Shown piece by piece: positions 46,739-58,725 of a stretch of 64,000 nt of DNA. Source of the DNA: Dryococelus australis. Lineage: Eukaryota > Arthropoda > Insecta > Phasmatodea > Phasmatidae. Made by a program: the position numbers and the translations under genes. Position 1 is the stretch's first letter. Each line of letters opens with the position of its first letter. Under the pieces are notes generated by a model. The model had not been told where the DNA came from and made no database searches. It saw only the letters and a list, made by a program, of their open reading frames with translations. Location: positions 298,011,466 through 298,075,465 of the forward strand of contig CM057009.1 in assembly GCA_029891345.1 (NCBI GenBank). Reading direction: 5' to 3'.

Positions 46739-47602
46739 TTGCCAAGTGCTGACTGCTGTGACAAACATTTTCATGACACCCATTCCAGGGATAATTCAGG
46801 GAGGTACATGGTTTGCTTTCCCTTTAAACCTCAGACCCAATCTCTTGGAGAATCGTACTTGACTGTCAAAAGTAGGTTATATTTTGTGGGAAGGAAACTT
46901 GCATTGCATTCCGATCTGAAGTTCATGTACACGGATTTCATGGCTGATTATGTCAAATTGAAATATATGGAACCACATGTTCCCTCCAACCAGCTGATTG
47001 ATGCTAGGGAGACACCAGAATGTTTCATTCCTCATCATGGTGTTCTAAAAATATCAAGCTCAACCACCAAATTGAGGGTGGTATTTCATGGAAGTGCCAA
47101 GACCACCACTGGAGTTTCGCTTAACGATGTTCTTCCAGGACCCAAACTCCAGAATGACATTTGTGATGTAATTTTGAGGTTTAGGTTGTACAGTGTTGTC
47201 TTCTAATGTGATATAAGGCAGATGTACTGACAGATTTGGATCTACAAAGATGACAGACCTTACCAGCTCATTCTGGTGTGACAATCCATCTCTTCAACTT
47301 ATAGCGTTCTAGTTAAATACAGTAACCTATGGACTGTCCCCTCACCATTCTTGGCTTTTCAGACTCTGCACCAGTTAGCCTCACATAAAGCTGCCCAGTA
47401 CCCTCTTGCAGCAAATGCTCTTCAAAACCACATATTTGTCTATGATATTGTTACGGGAGTGACATCTGTAGAAGAAGCACATGTTCTGAAGTCTCAGCTG
47501 ATTGAACTTTTGTCTTGGGGTGGGTTCGAACTTTGGAAATGGTCCAGAAATCAGCCTCATCTTCTTGAGGATGTACCTGTAACTCATTGTGAAACCCCAT
47601 GA
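46739..47602 (+). pseudogene. BEL/Pao reverse transcriptase, internally deleted
   Basis: 46739-47206 encodes the RT N-terminal half: a PFKP segment, ECFIPHHGVLKISSSTTKLR, VVFHGSAKTTTGVSLNDVLP and a final RFRLYSVVF. A stop and frameshift follow (IRQMY remnant), and the segment that normally leads to the active site is missing. The second frame (47351-47602) resumes at FQTLHQLASHKAAQYPLAAN and has HIFVYDIVTG, where BEL/Pao RT has YVDD. The first aspartate is replaced by tyrosine. It ends with the LIELLSWGGFELWKW thumb motif. Confidence 0.85.
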
Positions 47603-47629
47603 GAGCTTGACTTCTCATCTGGCCCTGTG

Positions 47630-48442
47630 GTAAATATTCTGGGTTTATACTGGAACCCGAAAAAGGACTCCTTTTCTACCATTTGAGTGTCCCCAATGGT
47701 GTAGCAACAAAACCCTTTGTCCTGTCTCAAACACCCCTATATATATGATCCTATGGGTTGGTTGTTACCAGCAATTGTGTATGGTAAAATGCTAGTACAG
47801 TGGTTGTGGACTCAGGGCCTAGGTTGGGATGTCCCCCCTTCCATCTCCAGCAAGGGAAAAGTGGAAAATTAATTGAATGGGTTAGCAGAACTAGAAGCAC
47901 TTTGTCTGTCTCATTTCGATTGTCCACATGTTGTTAATGTAGAGCTGCATGGTTCCTCAGATGCCTCTGAGGAAGCCTATGCAGCCGCTGTGTATCTAAG
48001 GAGTGTGGATACTCGAGGAAATGTATGTATACATAGTGTCTTGGCAAAATCACAGGTAGCACCACTGAAACAAGTATCTTTCCATCAGTTATAGTTGTGT
48101 GGTGCTCATCTACTGGCCAAACTGATGGTCTGTTGTCATGCCTTCCTAGCCCTACATAAGTTACTGCTACTCATGCCTGGACCGACTCAAACATGGCTCT
48201 GACTTGGATAAAGACCCAGCCATACTTATAGAAAACCTTTGCTGCAAATTGTGTTTCACAAATCCACTAATGGGTCCCATCCCAGCTATGGAAACATGTT
48301 TCCAAAGACAACCCATCCAAATGTGCTACTTGTGGCATTTTTCCTCACAAACTCCTCTCTCATAACTTGTGGTGGCAATGACCCCAGTGGCTATTCAACC
48401 CTCCAGAGCAGTGGTCAATGTCCACCATTAACCAAACAATAG
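47630..48442 (+). pseudogene. BEL/Pao RNase H and connection, interrupted
   Basis: NILGLYWNPKKDSF opens this stretch in one frame. The frame at 47873-48094 reads VVNVELHGSSDASEEAYAAA, then VYLRSVDTRGNVCIHSVLAK and SQVAPLKQVSFHQL. The HGxSDASE motif with its aspartate and the AKSxVAPLK end identify the RNase H domain of BEL/Pao pol. Stops at 48092 and beyond separate it from the next frame, where only remnants are readable. Confidence 0.8.
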
Positions 48443-48599
48443 AAAATGTATCAGAGTTGAAGCTTTCTCATTTGGTGCTACTGAACATCCAGGAAAATTT
48501 GGAAGAACTTCCAGTATTGCAACGGATTTCGTCATGACCATAGTCTCATGGTGTATGTGAAGTGATTCATCAAACGCACTCAGAAACCACCTTGTATCA

Positions 48600-49440
48600 G
48601 GTGTATCCAAAGTGAATGTTTAACAGAGGAATTGCAACACCTTAAAAGGGGGAAACCTTGCTCCTCTACCAAAATGGTGTGCTCAAGGCAGAGAGATATT
48701 TATCACATGCTAATATGGAATATTTTTAAAATCAAAACATCCTATTGTACTACCAAAAAACCATGTTGCAGCTAAAGCTCTGGTATATCACTACCACATT
48801 AAGTATCTGCATACAGCACCTGAGTTGTAACAGTCATTTCTGTCACAGAAATTTTGTATTCTCTCAGTTGAATCCCAGGTTTGCTCTAGAGTTTTAAAAT
48901 GTGTACAGTGTTTTTGATGTCGGCTGGTAAACAACCTTCCTGTGGTGGATGACTTGCCTCCTGCTCGAGTCACATATGCTGGAACCTTTGAACGAACTGG
49001 TGTGGACTATGCGGACCCCTCACCATAAGGCTTAACAAGATGTGTTGCATGGTAACCCAGTAAGCGTATAGCTCCATCTTCATCTGTTTTGTGACAAAGA
49101 CCATACATATTGATGTGGTTACTGACTTAACTGCTGGCAGTTTTGTTGTAGCACTTACCCGGTTTGTTCCACTAAGAGGTTTGTGTGGCCACTTGTACTC
49201 AGACTGAGGAACTAATTTTGTAGGAGTCTCAAACCACCTTCAGCAGTCGTTCACTCAGCTCCTCCGTTCTCCAGTACTAGAAATTTTGCATAACCTTCCA
49301 TTTTCTCCCACCTGCCAGTCCACATCAGGAAGGATTATGGGAAGCTACCATCAAATCTGCAAAATACCACCTTAGGCGAGTGGTTTACCTATGCACAGAG
49401 AAGGGACAGCTATGTTGGCGAGTGCACAAGTTATATTGTC
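48600..49440 (+). pseudogene. BEL/Pao integrase, heavily decayed
   Basis: Fragments in several frames: a TYAGTFERTGVDYADP segment near 48970 (first D of the core), a stop-interrupted middle, and PPASPHQEGLWEATIKSAKY ending HLRRVV near 49305-49385, the conserved block with the third acidic residue. The middle acidic residue could not be read reliably. The strongly conserved HFGGLWE is HQEGLWE here. Confidence 0.75.
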
Positions 49441-49559
49441 TTCCAGTCCAGTAAATTTGCCATTTCTCAATTCATGCAGTGTAAATATATGTACTGTAAG
49501 TATATATATTGACTCTTTCTACCTAACCAAGAGACCTTAGCCAATCTCAGCAGGTGGTA

Positions 49560-49671
49560 TGGTGCTTATTGTGTGACAAGACTTGTATATATTTACATGA
49601 AGCCCTAACAACATGTGTATATCTCCGCATGGACTAATTTCTTCAACTACTTGTTGGTGCTGGACACCACA
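49560..49671 (+). repeat. 3' LTR of the BEL/Pao element
   Basis: Matches 44113-44220. The end CACCACA at 49671 is an estimate. Confidence 0.7.
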
Positions 49672-49927
49672 TTTTTAAGAGAATTTTTTTTCTTTTTGGT
49701 GTTCCACCATGGAACAGGAGTCTATTCTTTTGTTAAAACAAAATATATAAGTATAACAAGACAAACATTTATAATTCTGTATGCTTGCACTTAAAAAGAA
49801 GCATTTGGTTTACTTGATGTGAGTAATTATAAGGGAAATCAATGTTTAAATATACAGTAATTGGTTGATTGTAAATCAGCTGTGTTAATTAATGTTAATA
49901 TGAAGGACAAATCTCCACATTTGTGGG

Positions 49928-49961
<34 letters not shown>

Positions 49962-50905
49962 CCAGATACTTTTACAAAATTAAAGCAAATTATGTAAAAG
50001 TACGTATTTAATAAAGAAAAAATAATCTATAGTCATAATGTCTTGAACAGCACTTAAATATGTTTTATAGGATTCTGTAATACCGTATTTATCTGTGTAC
50101 CACCTGCATATTTTTTCTCAGAAACTTAAAGGTTTTGGAGAAAAATACAGGGAGGAAAATAGTCTGGTTCATCATAACATACACTGCTTTTCCCTCCCAT
50201 TGATGAACATTTTCCTATGTCAAAAATGTTGTCAGCCACGGTGTTTGTAGAAACCAAGCAGAGATAACTGTTAGTGCAGTAGATTGGGTGGGGGGCTTTC
50301 AGACTAGTCTGCAAGCATGCGGCCAGTCTGGCAGACAGGCAGTCCACATTTGATGTTTTTGTTAAAGTTGTTCATGTTTTCCACAAATAAGTAATTTTAT
50401 ACACAGTAATTATATTAAAAAAATAATAGCCTGTTTACTATATTTATGCACTGAACATGTGGTGAACTATGAAATAAGTAATAGCCTTTTGTGTTTAAAT
50501 ATCTCATCTATTTGCATCACTCTCAGACTGTATCTGATGGGTATAGTTTCTGCACCTGTTATAGATTAATCAGCCTGCCTGGAGGACAGCAGCACATGAT
50601 GTTGGGTGTTCATGATGTGTACAGTATATCTACTGAACAGTGTATTTGTTTTTGAATTTGCCAATTTTCGAATGTTGCAAACACTGTGATTTTATTATCA
50701 ACATCACCATCATCTTCACCATCATCATCATTATCATCATAACCTTCTTCAAATCAAATTCAATATGTATACAGTACATCTAACAGGGCATTTGTTTTTA
50801 TTTGCACAAAATTGCACCCCCCCCCAACCCACTACCCTAACACCTACAACAAAAAAACCAACCAGTAAATTAATCAGAATCAGGTTTTAATGATTAATTT
50901 TACGA
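49672..50905. other. AT-rich spacer with poly(A) tract and CAT/ATC microsatellite
   Basis: An A run of about 30 bases lies at about 49928-49959 and an ATC trinucleotide repeat at about 50699-50741. The poly(A) may mark a retroposed end, but no matching body was recognised. Confidence 0.5.
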
Positions 50906-52260
50906 TAATCGGGTATTGAGAATTGAAGTATTTTCAAGGAATCAACAATTGGTTATTGAAATTGAAAATTTTGGAATAGCCTCATTCCTAGAAACAACAA
51001 CATGGGAAGTTTTGATGGGGCATCATAACATCCCTACTTTCATAAGGAGGTTTCCGTCCCATCCCTCGCAGTCATTAAAATATTGTGGACAAACAAGCAC
51101 TGTGCTTTCTCCCTCATGACTTATTTTTTGCAGAATCGCTCTATTGTGGTGGTGCAACGTGTATTCCATATGCACTGCAAAATCCTCCTTTGGGACCCTG
51201 TTCCCAACCAAAAATAGATTATGTTGTGGCTGGAGAACTTCAGAATGGGAAATGTACATAAACGAAAAGGAGGATTACCAAGGACCTTGAACACCAGAGA
51301 ACATCGAGGCTGTCAGACGTTCCATTGTACTGTCGCCTAGGCGCTCTAAGTGCAAACATGCAACTGCACTTGGCATGTCAAATCGTTCAGTTCATCACAT
51401 TCTTCAAGAACTGCTATTCCATCAATACAAGATGTGACTCTGGATCATTGATCCTTACTTTTTCAAGGAAGACGACCACGCGGTTATCATGAATTCTCAG
51501 CATGTTTTCACCATGATCCAAAAATTTTTTGCACCGACACTTCAGGATTTAAATTATGGACTTGTCTGGTTCAAGCAGGATAGGGCCATGTCCCACACAG
51601 CTTGACATCTAATGGCGGTTATGAGGGATATATTTCCCGGCAAACTGATCAGCCTGAGAGGTGACATTGCATGGTCAGTGCGTTCGCCAGATTTAACTAA
51701 TGCAATGATTTCTTGTTAGGGGTCTCTAAAGACTGAGGTTTTTAAACATCATCCCAGGACCCTGGAAACCCTAAAGGATGCAATCCCAGGGTTGCCAACT
51801 TATTTCATTGGAAAATTCCCTGACATTTCCCTGATTTCCAGACAAAAAAATATCTTTTTTGCCTGATTTTTTTCTAACAATTTTTTTTCTGTAAGGATTA
51901 GAGCCTTTGCATAGAACACACTTTTAAAACAAAATATGTCTCTGATCTTACAAAATTTCTCACCTCATAGATTGCAAAGAAAAATGCCTAAGCATTTAGT
52001 TCACAATCATTAAAAGAATTTTATATTATTTTGGCATGCGATTCACGACTGATGACAGAAATGCCAAATATAAGATGCATATCACAGAATTCCCTGACAT
52101 TTAGCTAACTTGTTTGAAATTTCCTGACATTTCCCTGATTTCCTTGACATTTTTAAAATTCCCTGCCATTTCCTTGTTTTTCAGACCTGTTGCAACCCTG
52201 AATTTGCCTGTAAGTTGTCCATATATTGCAAGATATGCTTTAAAGAGTCATGCAAAATGT
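50906..52260 (+). pseudogene. Mariner-like (IS630/Tc1 superfamily) transposase remnant, internally deleted
   Basis: Recognisable blocks: GLPRTLNTRENIEAVRRSIV and LSPRRSKCKHATALGMSNRS (the helix-turn-helix part), VHHILQELLFHQYKM, then a jump directly to DPYFFKEDDHAVIMNS. This indicates an internal deletion that removes the first catalytic aspartate. Next come LVWFKQDRAMSHTA (second D), FPGKLISLRGDIAW and VRSPDLTN (third acidic position). The C-terminal part resumes at 52201 after the MITE insertion. Multiple stops make it dead. The order matches a very common arthropod transposase family. Confidence 0.8.
51787..52200. mobile_element. MITE with CAGGGTTGC termini inserted in the mariner-like ORF
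   Basis: The 414-bp block begins CAGGGTTGCCAAC and ends GTTGCAACCCTG, which are inverted copies with one base difference in length. The body has several TTCCCTGACATTTCCCTGATTT repeats and no ORF. It splits the mariner-like reading frame. No clear target duplication was found (left TGCAATCC, right AATTTGCC). Confidence 0.75.
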
Positions 52261-52606
52261 GACAAGCCCCCTGCAGCAGTGTAGTGACACTAATGGGCAC
52301 CATTAGCTAGATATTTAATTTTAAAATTACGCGAATTAAAACTTCCTGTGTTTTTATTTCACAATGTAGAAATAAAATTACTGTAACTGGAATAGTGATT
52401 TTTTTTAGTCACCTTCAAAGTTAAGGATGTTATTTTTCCCCACTCTGTGTAAGCTTAGTAAATATCACATAATTTCCATAATGACACTCATTTTACAGGT
52501 GTTTCTACTGCTGTGCGATTCCATCACCTGAAGACACATATTAAATGAAACTTTAAAAGAGAGTATCACTTACAACACCATGGTCAAATAAATACTGAGT
52601 GCTGAC
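52261..52606. other. Intronic sequence next to the host exon
   Basis: Nothing was recognised apart from the AT-rich flank. Confidence 0.4.
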
Positions 52607-52760
52607 CTTTTTCATTTGAAAGTGGAGCTGTTAGCCAGTGGAACTCCATCAGGAGATCCCACATTGCATGCTGAACACACGTCTGCAGTTTTCTGCACCA
52701 ACGACTCTGCGTTTATCCTCCCTTGCTTCCAGATACGAAACTCCACCCAAGGCTTCAAGT
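52607..52760 (-). CDS. Internal exon of the minus-strand host gene, with a 1-base frameshift (SZT2-like?)
   Basis: Acceptor CTGTTCTTTCGCACAG precedes ACTTGAAG at 52760, and the donor is AAAAAG|GTCAGC at 52607. The first part reads LKPWVEFRIWKQGRINAESL (then VQK). The second part, after a run of four A (52689-52692), is protein-like only in the next frame: LQTCVQHAMWDLLMEFHWLT, then APLSNEK. Removing one base from the A run joins them cleanly, and the exon then ends in phase 1, as the 43.0 kb exon needs. Dense tryptophans and amphipathic pattern mark a real exon. From memory this resembles the C-terminal region of SZT2, a scaffold of the lysosomal KICSTOR complex acting on GATOR1, but this is tentative. 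The extra A could be a sequence error or a real mutation. Confidence 0.75.
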
Positions 52761-55700
52761 CTGTGCGAAAGAACAGCATAGAAAAATAAAGTTATGTTTC
52801 CATTTTAAGACTTATCATCAGGGATACTAGAATTTTAGATTTTTGCAAAATACAGTTACTTTAAAAGGAACTAATTTAGCCATAACAGAACACAACAAGT
52901 TTATATGTAACTGAACAGACCTGAAAATTTTTTCTTTATTCAAAGGAAACAATTTATAGCAGGGTGATTTCCTGTTGAAAAAGAAGTGAAGGTAGATTAT
53001 TAGTCAGGAAAAAATATATATAAAAAAAAAATGTTATAAGAGAGTTCCAATGTACTTAAGATTTCCAAAATATCTGGTAGGACTGATATGCAAAATGTTA
53101 TTTCACACAGCCATCAGTCCCAATGACTAGATAGGATATCAACAAAATGGTTCAGGTACACTAACTCAATAACTTATCAACAAAATCAAACCATAAATGA
53201 TAATGGTATGGGCATAAATTCTGCCATTGAACAATTAATTATCCAAGGCAGATAGCTTGCTTGGCCAGCTCCACAATTTATGGCATATTCATTGAAACAA
53301 TCATTTCTCAAAAAAATTAATGAATGAATTCACATTCCTTAATAAACAGTCACAGAAATATTAAATTCTGGTTTTGATTTGTTTAGCATAATATGAATTG
53401 TTACAGACAAGCTTATTACAAAGTTATCGAATAAGTATCTCTTTCCAATGATGATAGAATAACAATAACCACCATAATGGGTTGCTGGCAGTAAAACTGC
53501 ATAAAACTCGGACAAAATATTTTTTCAAGAGACCAGCTAATAAAATCTTTTTAGCTGTAAAAACATTTTCATGGGAAAAGGAAAATGTCCCCTTCTTTTA
53601 GTGTGGTAACAATTGGTAATGGGCTGATACCCAATATTACTTGACACCTTTACGAATATTCAATACGTTACATTTTGAAGATTTTTTGGTAATTATGAGG
53701 CTACTAGTTGAACCACTTCAGAAGGAAATTTTATTTCTTTAAAAACTTTTATTTCAGTAAGAAATTTTATTTCAGTAGGAGGTTTAGTTTTGCCTTCATT
53801 ATAAATGGTCTTCCACTGAAGCAAATATATTTCGCTCTACCATAAGAGACTGTTGTGCTTTTGGAATCAAAGAATTCCATTGCCTGCTTTTCTACAGTGA
53901 CCCCAAGTTTGATTCATAGATTTAAAATAGCTTCCCAGCCACTGTATTTCCATTATATTCTACAAAAAAAAAATCACATTTTATTTTTCTGTTGCTATAA
54001 ACAAAGAATTGCATTTTAATCCCAATGTTCAACAATAAACAGCACAAAATATGCATGCAAAATCATTTGAAATGTCAATTGCAGCCATAGTTATTATATT
54101 GTAAACCAAATTTCAGGTTAAATTACCACTATTTATTTTACTTTATCATTGACTGCATTTTTCAAAGTATATTGCAATTGTAGTTCACGTTTTGAGCCAC
54201 ACCATTTACCAATTGCTTTTGTTTGAATATCATGTGACAACTATTTCCAAGGCGCAAGTGAGTGAAGATATTTGGACGGCTCTTAACATTGTGGTCTTGA
54301 GAGCTGATGTGTGTGATTGAGGTGAGTATGGAGTGGTGCCGGAATGAAAGGGCAGGGGAAATGGGAGATCCCTGAGAAAAACTGCCGACCAACAGCATCG
54401 TACTATAACACAATCGATGGCCACGTAGTTTCACTAGTATGTAGTCGTAAAATGATCCACAATATGGCTGCGCTGTTACTCCAACATACAATTGCTAGGT
54501 TTCCCACTAGCTGGTGCGTGATCCTAGATCATGTTTAGAGGTTACTCTAGGTACTGATCTAGCAAACATGCTCACAAAATCCTACATCTACAGGATTGGC
54601 TCGACTGCTACCATGGATTTATCTGTTTGTTCTCTGGATGTTGTGTTTCACATTACATGTATGTGTTATGTTTTGTTACAGTATTACCACAAAATATCAT
54701 ATTCCATGTCCTGCATACAATTGTCAGTAGAACAAGTAAATTTTATGAACAATTTCATTTAGTATGTAAACCTTGAACCATTTTACTGCAGATCTATCTT
54801 CATGAAATTTTGTAAAAATCTTTTCTACCTTATTTAAAAATTTTAAAACTATTACTTATATATATAAACTTCCAATTAACCGTGTTCATTGGGACCAGAG
54901 AAAACATGAATAAGCACCAAATTTATATTAATAAACCTAGATAATCAAGTTTACAAATTTTTTTGTTAGTGGAAAAGTGATATTAGCTCTGAAAATCATA
55001 ATAAAACACAGTATCTATTATAAATTTCAAAGCAAACACAAATTATATACTGTATAGAAAGGATTTAAAGTACTGTACTGTATGCAGTAGAGTACACAAT
55101 ATTTTAACTGACATTTATGTTGCACAGAGTTAATTCATGGTGTATCGAGTATACACAGCATATAGCCAGACGGATGGCACAGAGCTGTGCCTACTGTCTC
55201 CACATTGAGCACAACCTTCTTCCTAACCCTCCACCCAAACCTATCACAATTAGGAACATAATTTCTATGAACTCTTTACTTTGGCACTTTCAAAACATAA
55301 AGTACATTTTTCCCAATAAAATAAACCAACATCTTATAATTCCCTTGACTAAAGCACACATTAATTCATTAAAAAAATATTTGGCTATATTAAAACAATT
55401 ACCAAAGTTTAATACTGATGACAACTCTCACAAAAAACTCTCAATCTGAATTTAATTATTTTCCACAAAAGGCAATTACAAATTCATTCTTTTACCACAA
55501 TTAACTCTAAAGAAAATATATCTCAAATAATCAATTTGAACAATATACTTCCTGTACCACTAAATAACAACTCTTTTTAAAAGTTCACAAATTCCTTTAC
55601 AACGCTTATAACACTTACTTCAAATTACTACACACAATTCAACTCTTACTTCAATACCTTTATTAGTATTTTCATAATCAGCATTTATCACAAAAGGCAT

Positions 55701-56864
55701 TTACAAAATTCATTAATTTACCATATTTTACCTTAAACACATTTATAATCCAGAGCATTGAACCCACAAATGGTCTCAGGAGTGCAACTATTCTTACTCC
55801 TAAAATAATATCTCAATTAACTCTACCCCAAACAAAACTCACAATCCGGCATCCATCTGTCATTCAAATTCAACAGCATACAAACCATGCAGGTTCTGAG
55901 TCCAGGGATACTCTCCCTACCATAACACAAGAGTGTCGGTATTGCTCAGAACCTAGTACAAACACACATTCAATTGCTCAGTTCCCAGGGATATTGTACA
56001 CTCGAAAGCATTGGTAGTGCTCTGGCAATTTCAGTCAGCCACAACCCAGTCATACAACTCTCAAAATAGACTCTCTACACCGTAACACTAGAAGTGCCGG
56101 TATTGCTCTTGTCTATCATCCATTCAAAAAAATATGCTCCCACACCAACTCACATTCTATTCCACACCACACAATCTTTTCCTATTTTCAATTCTGCGTG
56201 CACACTTGTCAAGTAACCCCAACTAAACCATCCAGACCCCAACCCTTCACTTGTACATTGACCACATTCTCTTCTTCCCAACTTTGATGGCAAAACATGA
56301 CCCGATCACACACGGTCTGCGACTTCATCCACGAAACCACTCAGAGCAGGAGCAAGGCTGGCCATCCCATCTCAAGATCTGGAATGTTCCAAACTACTAT
56401 ATCACAACTTCAAATTCCACAGTTATGCCAGGATCCAAATGCAGCTCCTACTCAGTCACAGACCTTTAATACGAAACTCATAATGACTGTCCGAGCATTA
56501 TTCCAAAATATAGACTTCCTTGCATTCATGCAGGCAGTAAAAAACCAAGTCCTTATTCAGAAGCCAAAACCTCAAAGTTTATTTTCACCCTGAAAAATTC
56601 TAAGTCCCATCATTACTGAATTTTTGGCTAAGTCCCTCATGCACCAGTTTGAAAATTATTCTAAGTTTCTTTCTTCGCTGAATTATACAAAGTCCTGCTG
56701 ACACCTGGGCATAAAATTATAAGTTTGCTTCCTCTGAGAAATTATTCAAAGTTTCACTGCCGAAAAATAACAAAGTCTATATTTCACTCGTAAAACAACT
56801 ATGTTCCAACTTCATCATAAATTTGGATAAGTCCATTGACCGTAATATTTATCTTCTTGATCAC
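52761..56864. other. Intronic and repeat sequence, no supported gene
   Basis: A minus-strand region at about 53815-53970 encodes protein-like but overlapping frames without clear splice sites. 54160-54540 has a LSFRHHSILTSIT-type minus-strand reading that I remember as recurrent repeat debris. 55900-56100 has repeats of GTGCCGGTATTGCTC type. The frame 56297-56593 is unassigned. Confidence 0.4.
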
Positions 56865-56947
56865 CCGCAGATGTGCAGGCAGCCTCTCCTGGTCCGGCAG
56901 CCACTCTCAGTGGAACCATATCACTGCCAGTAATTGAAATTTTGGTA
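56865..56947 (-). CDS. Candidate upstream exon of the host gene
   Basis: This 83-bp stretch reads TKISITGSDMVPLRVAAGPG, then EAACTSA, and ends in phase 1 before GTGATC (CTGCGG|GTGATC). The first codon completion into the 52760 exon would give GAC (aspartate) before LKPW. The acceptor (AGTTCCCTTTAATTAG) is moderate and the donor is weak. If the donor is not used, the frame runs on to a stop at 56815. The support is phase agreement and protein-like composition only. Confidence 0.4.
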
Positions 56948-58100
56948 CTAATTAAAGGGAACTTAATAACACATACCAAATGAAAACAATGGGGGATCAA
57001 AATTATATTACATTTTATTCATGAGTAGATTGGACATATTTGGATGGCTCTTAAGGCGACAGAAGACTACTTATCAGAAAATTTTAGTGTATTTGATATT
57101 GACTTGAAATGTTTGTGTCTGCTACAGCCTAAAGAAAAAGAGTTTTACTTATTTTTTATAACTAAATAATATAATACACACCCTCAAACAATTATTAACC
57201 AAATTTTTAATATGACAATTTAAAAGATCTGCAAACAAACTTTTTTAAAAAACATGTGCCCCATGATTATTGCACAATTATTTGGCATCCTGTGTTATAA
57301 GAACACATGATAGTTATAACTCAAATTATATGTTGGAAATATTATTTTCACTGAAGGAACAATTTTTTATTACTTTTTGATTAGAAGTATGCTCTGACTA
57401 ATTACATAATATTCTTTAAAAACATGTTTTCCTAGAATGCAGGGTATTAGAATATCAATAATTTAACATAGGTTCGTTAAGCCAAGTTTACTGTGAGGAA
57501 ATGGCTTCCCCTCCTCTCTATGAGAATTTAAATCAGAATTCTCTGTACCTGATCTCAAAGTGTGTAAAAAAGCATTTCGTGTAACACTTTTGGTATATTT
57601 TGAATTTCAAAAATTAGGCTCTTTAGTAACTCTAAAGTATTTCTTTCATAATGTTTTATTAACAATGTTTATTAATGCAAAGTGAATTTAGAATTATTAT
57701 ATAAAAATGTTAACATTTTATTGACAAATTAAACAATTACATGATATTCCCTTGTGTTATAATGTATTGTTACATAGCTGTCTGTCACTGTAATGTAAAG
57801 CGATAAGTGAAAATTATGTCAGGTTTTAAATAAAAATTGTTATTCTATTATTTTAAGCTGTAATAGCAAACATATCCACATAATTTGGTTGTGAAGTCAG
57901 TAAGACAGCTCTTACACAAGTTAGCAGATTATTAATTCTGAATCATGTATCACAAGGATATATGCAGCTGCATTATTCAGCCCCTCATGACTTTGAGGGG
58001 GTTTTGGCATCACCTGTAGGATGTGGCCAGGGTGATACGCAGCGGTTCTCATTGCTAGATATAGGCAGTGAGCATGCCCTGATCTTGTTCAGTATCTTAC
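56948..58100. other. AT-rich spacer, nothing recognised
   Basis: A short plus-strand frame at 57962-58159 is unassigned. No splice context is convincing. Confidence 0.35.
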
Positions 58101-58149
58101 AAGCATTCAAAAAAATGACAATGAGCAAGTCTACAGCCCAGAAGGAGCT

Positions 58150-58440
58150 CATGGTTTAAGGATAGGTGGTACATTGCTGAACTGGGCACGGATACACAGT
58201 GCTATTTTATTTAGAACTGATTAGTCAACAATATGAGTCTCCGAGGTTTAAGTAAGTAATATCCATAATTTAGGTAAAATGAATTAAGGTCAGTGTCTTA
58301 CCAGTCCAGGTGGCAACAAAGAGAGGGTTAACAGCCCAAGAGCACTTGGGAGATCAATACTATAAGGATAGGCAGTCCATTACCGAACTGGGCATGGATA
58401 CGCAGTGCTATTTTATTTAGATTTGATAATTTAACTTCAA
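58150..58440. repeat. Duplicated block with 216-bp spacing
   Basis: GGATAGGTGGTACATTGCTG (then AACTGGGCACGGATAC) at 58160 recurs with few changes as GGATAGGCAGTCCATTACCG at 58376. Both are followed by GCTATTTTATTTAGA. Confidence 0.75.
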
Positions 58441-58725
58441 GTAGGGGTAGCACAGAGGTTCTGGACCATTGGGGAGTACGACTGGGCTGTCATTTGATTA
58501 ACCTTGGAAGGGGTCTCTCCGAGAGGCACATCAATTGCCAGCAACCTTTATCCTGGGGAAACAGATCATCTCCCTTCCCCCCTGAGGTGTGTTGTTGTTG
58601 GTTGATGGGTTCACCCACCTTTCTGAGGTGTGCTGCGATTGGATGTTGCCTGTGGGGGTACCCTTTTAGTATGCAAAGCACCCAAGCAATATTTGTGGAA
58701 CTTTGAAGATTTTGGAGCGTGTGGT

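Larger units (their letters stand above)
44113..49671 (+). mobile_element. BEL/Pao LTR retrotransposon with both LTRs, inactivated
   Basis: This element is about 5.5 kb, in the intron between the host exons at 52.7 and 43.0 kb and in the opposite orientation. The blocks at 44113-44220 and 49560-49671 match well (shared ACATGTGTATATCT, CGCATGGACTAATTTCTTCAACTA) and are the LTRs, at least 105 bp long. Between them lie gag, aspartic protease, reverse transcriptase/RNase H and integrase in BEL/Pao order. Every domain carries stops or frameshifts. Ends are estimates because the outer LTR borders and target duplication could not be fixed. Confidence 0.85.

Noticed and set aside
53815..53970. Protein-like minus-strand frames (SKSTTVSYGRAKYICFSGRP)
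   Set aside because: Two overlapping frames look equally protein-like and no usable splice sites bound either, so no call is made.
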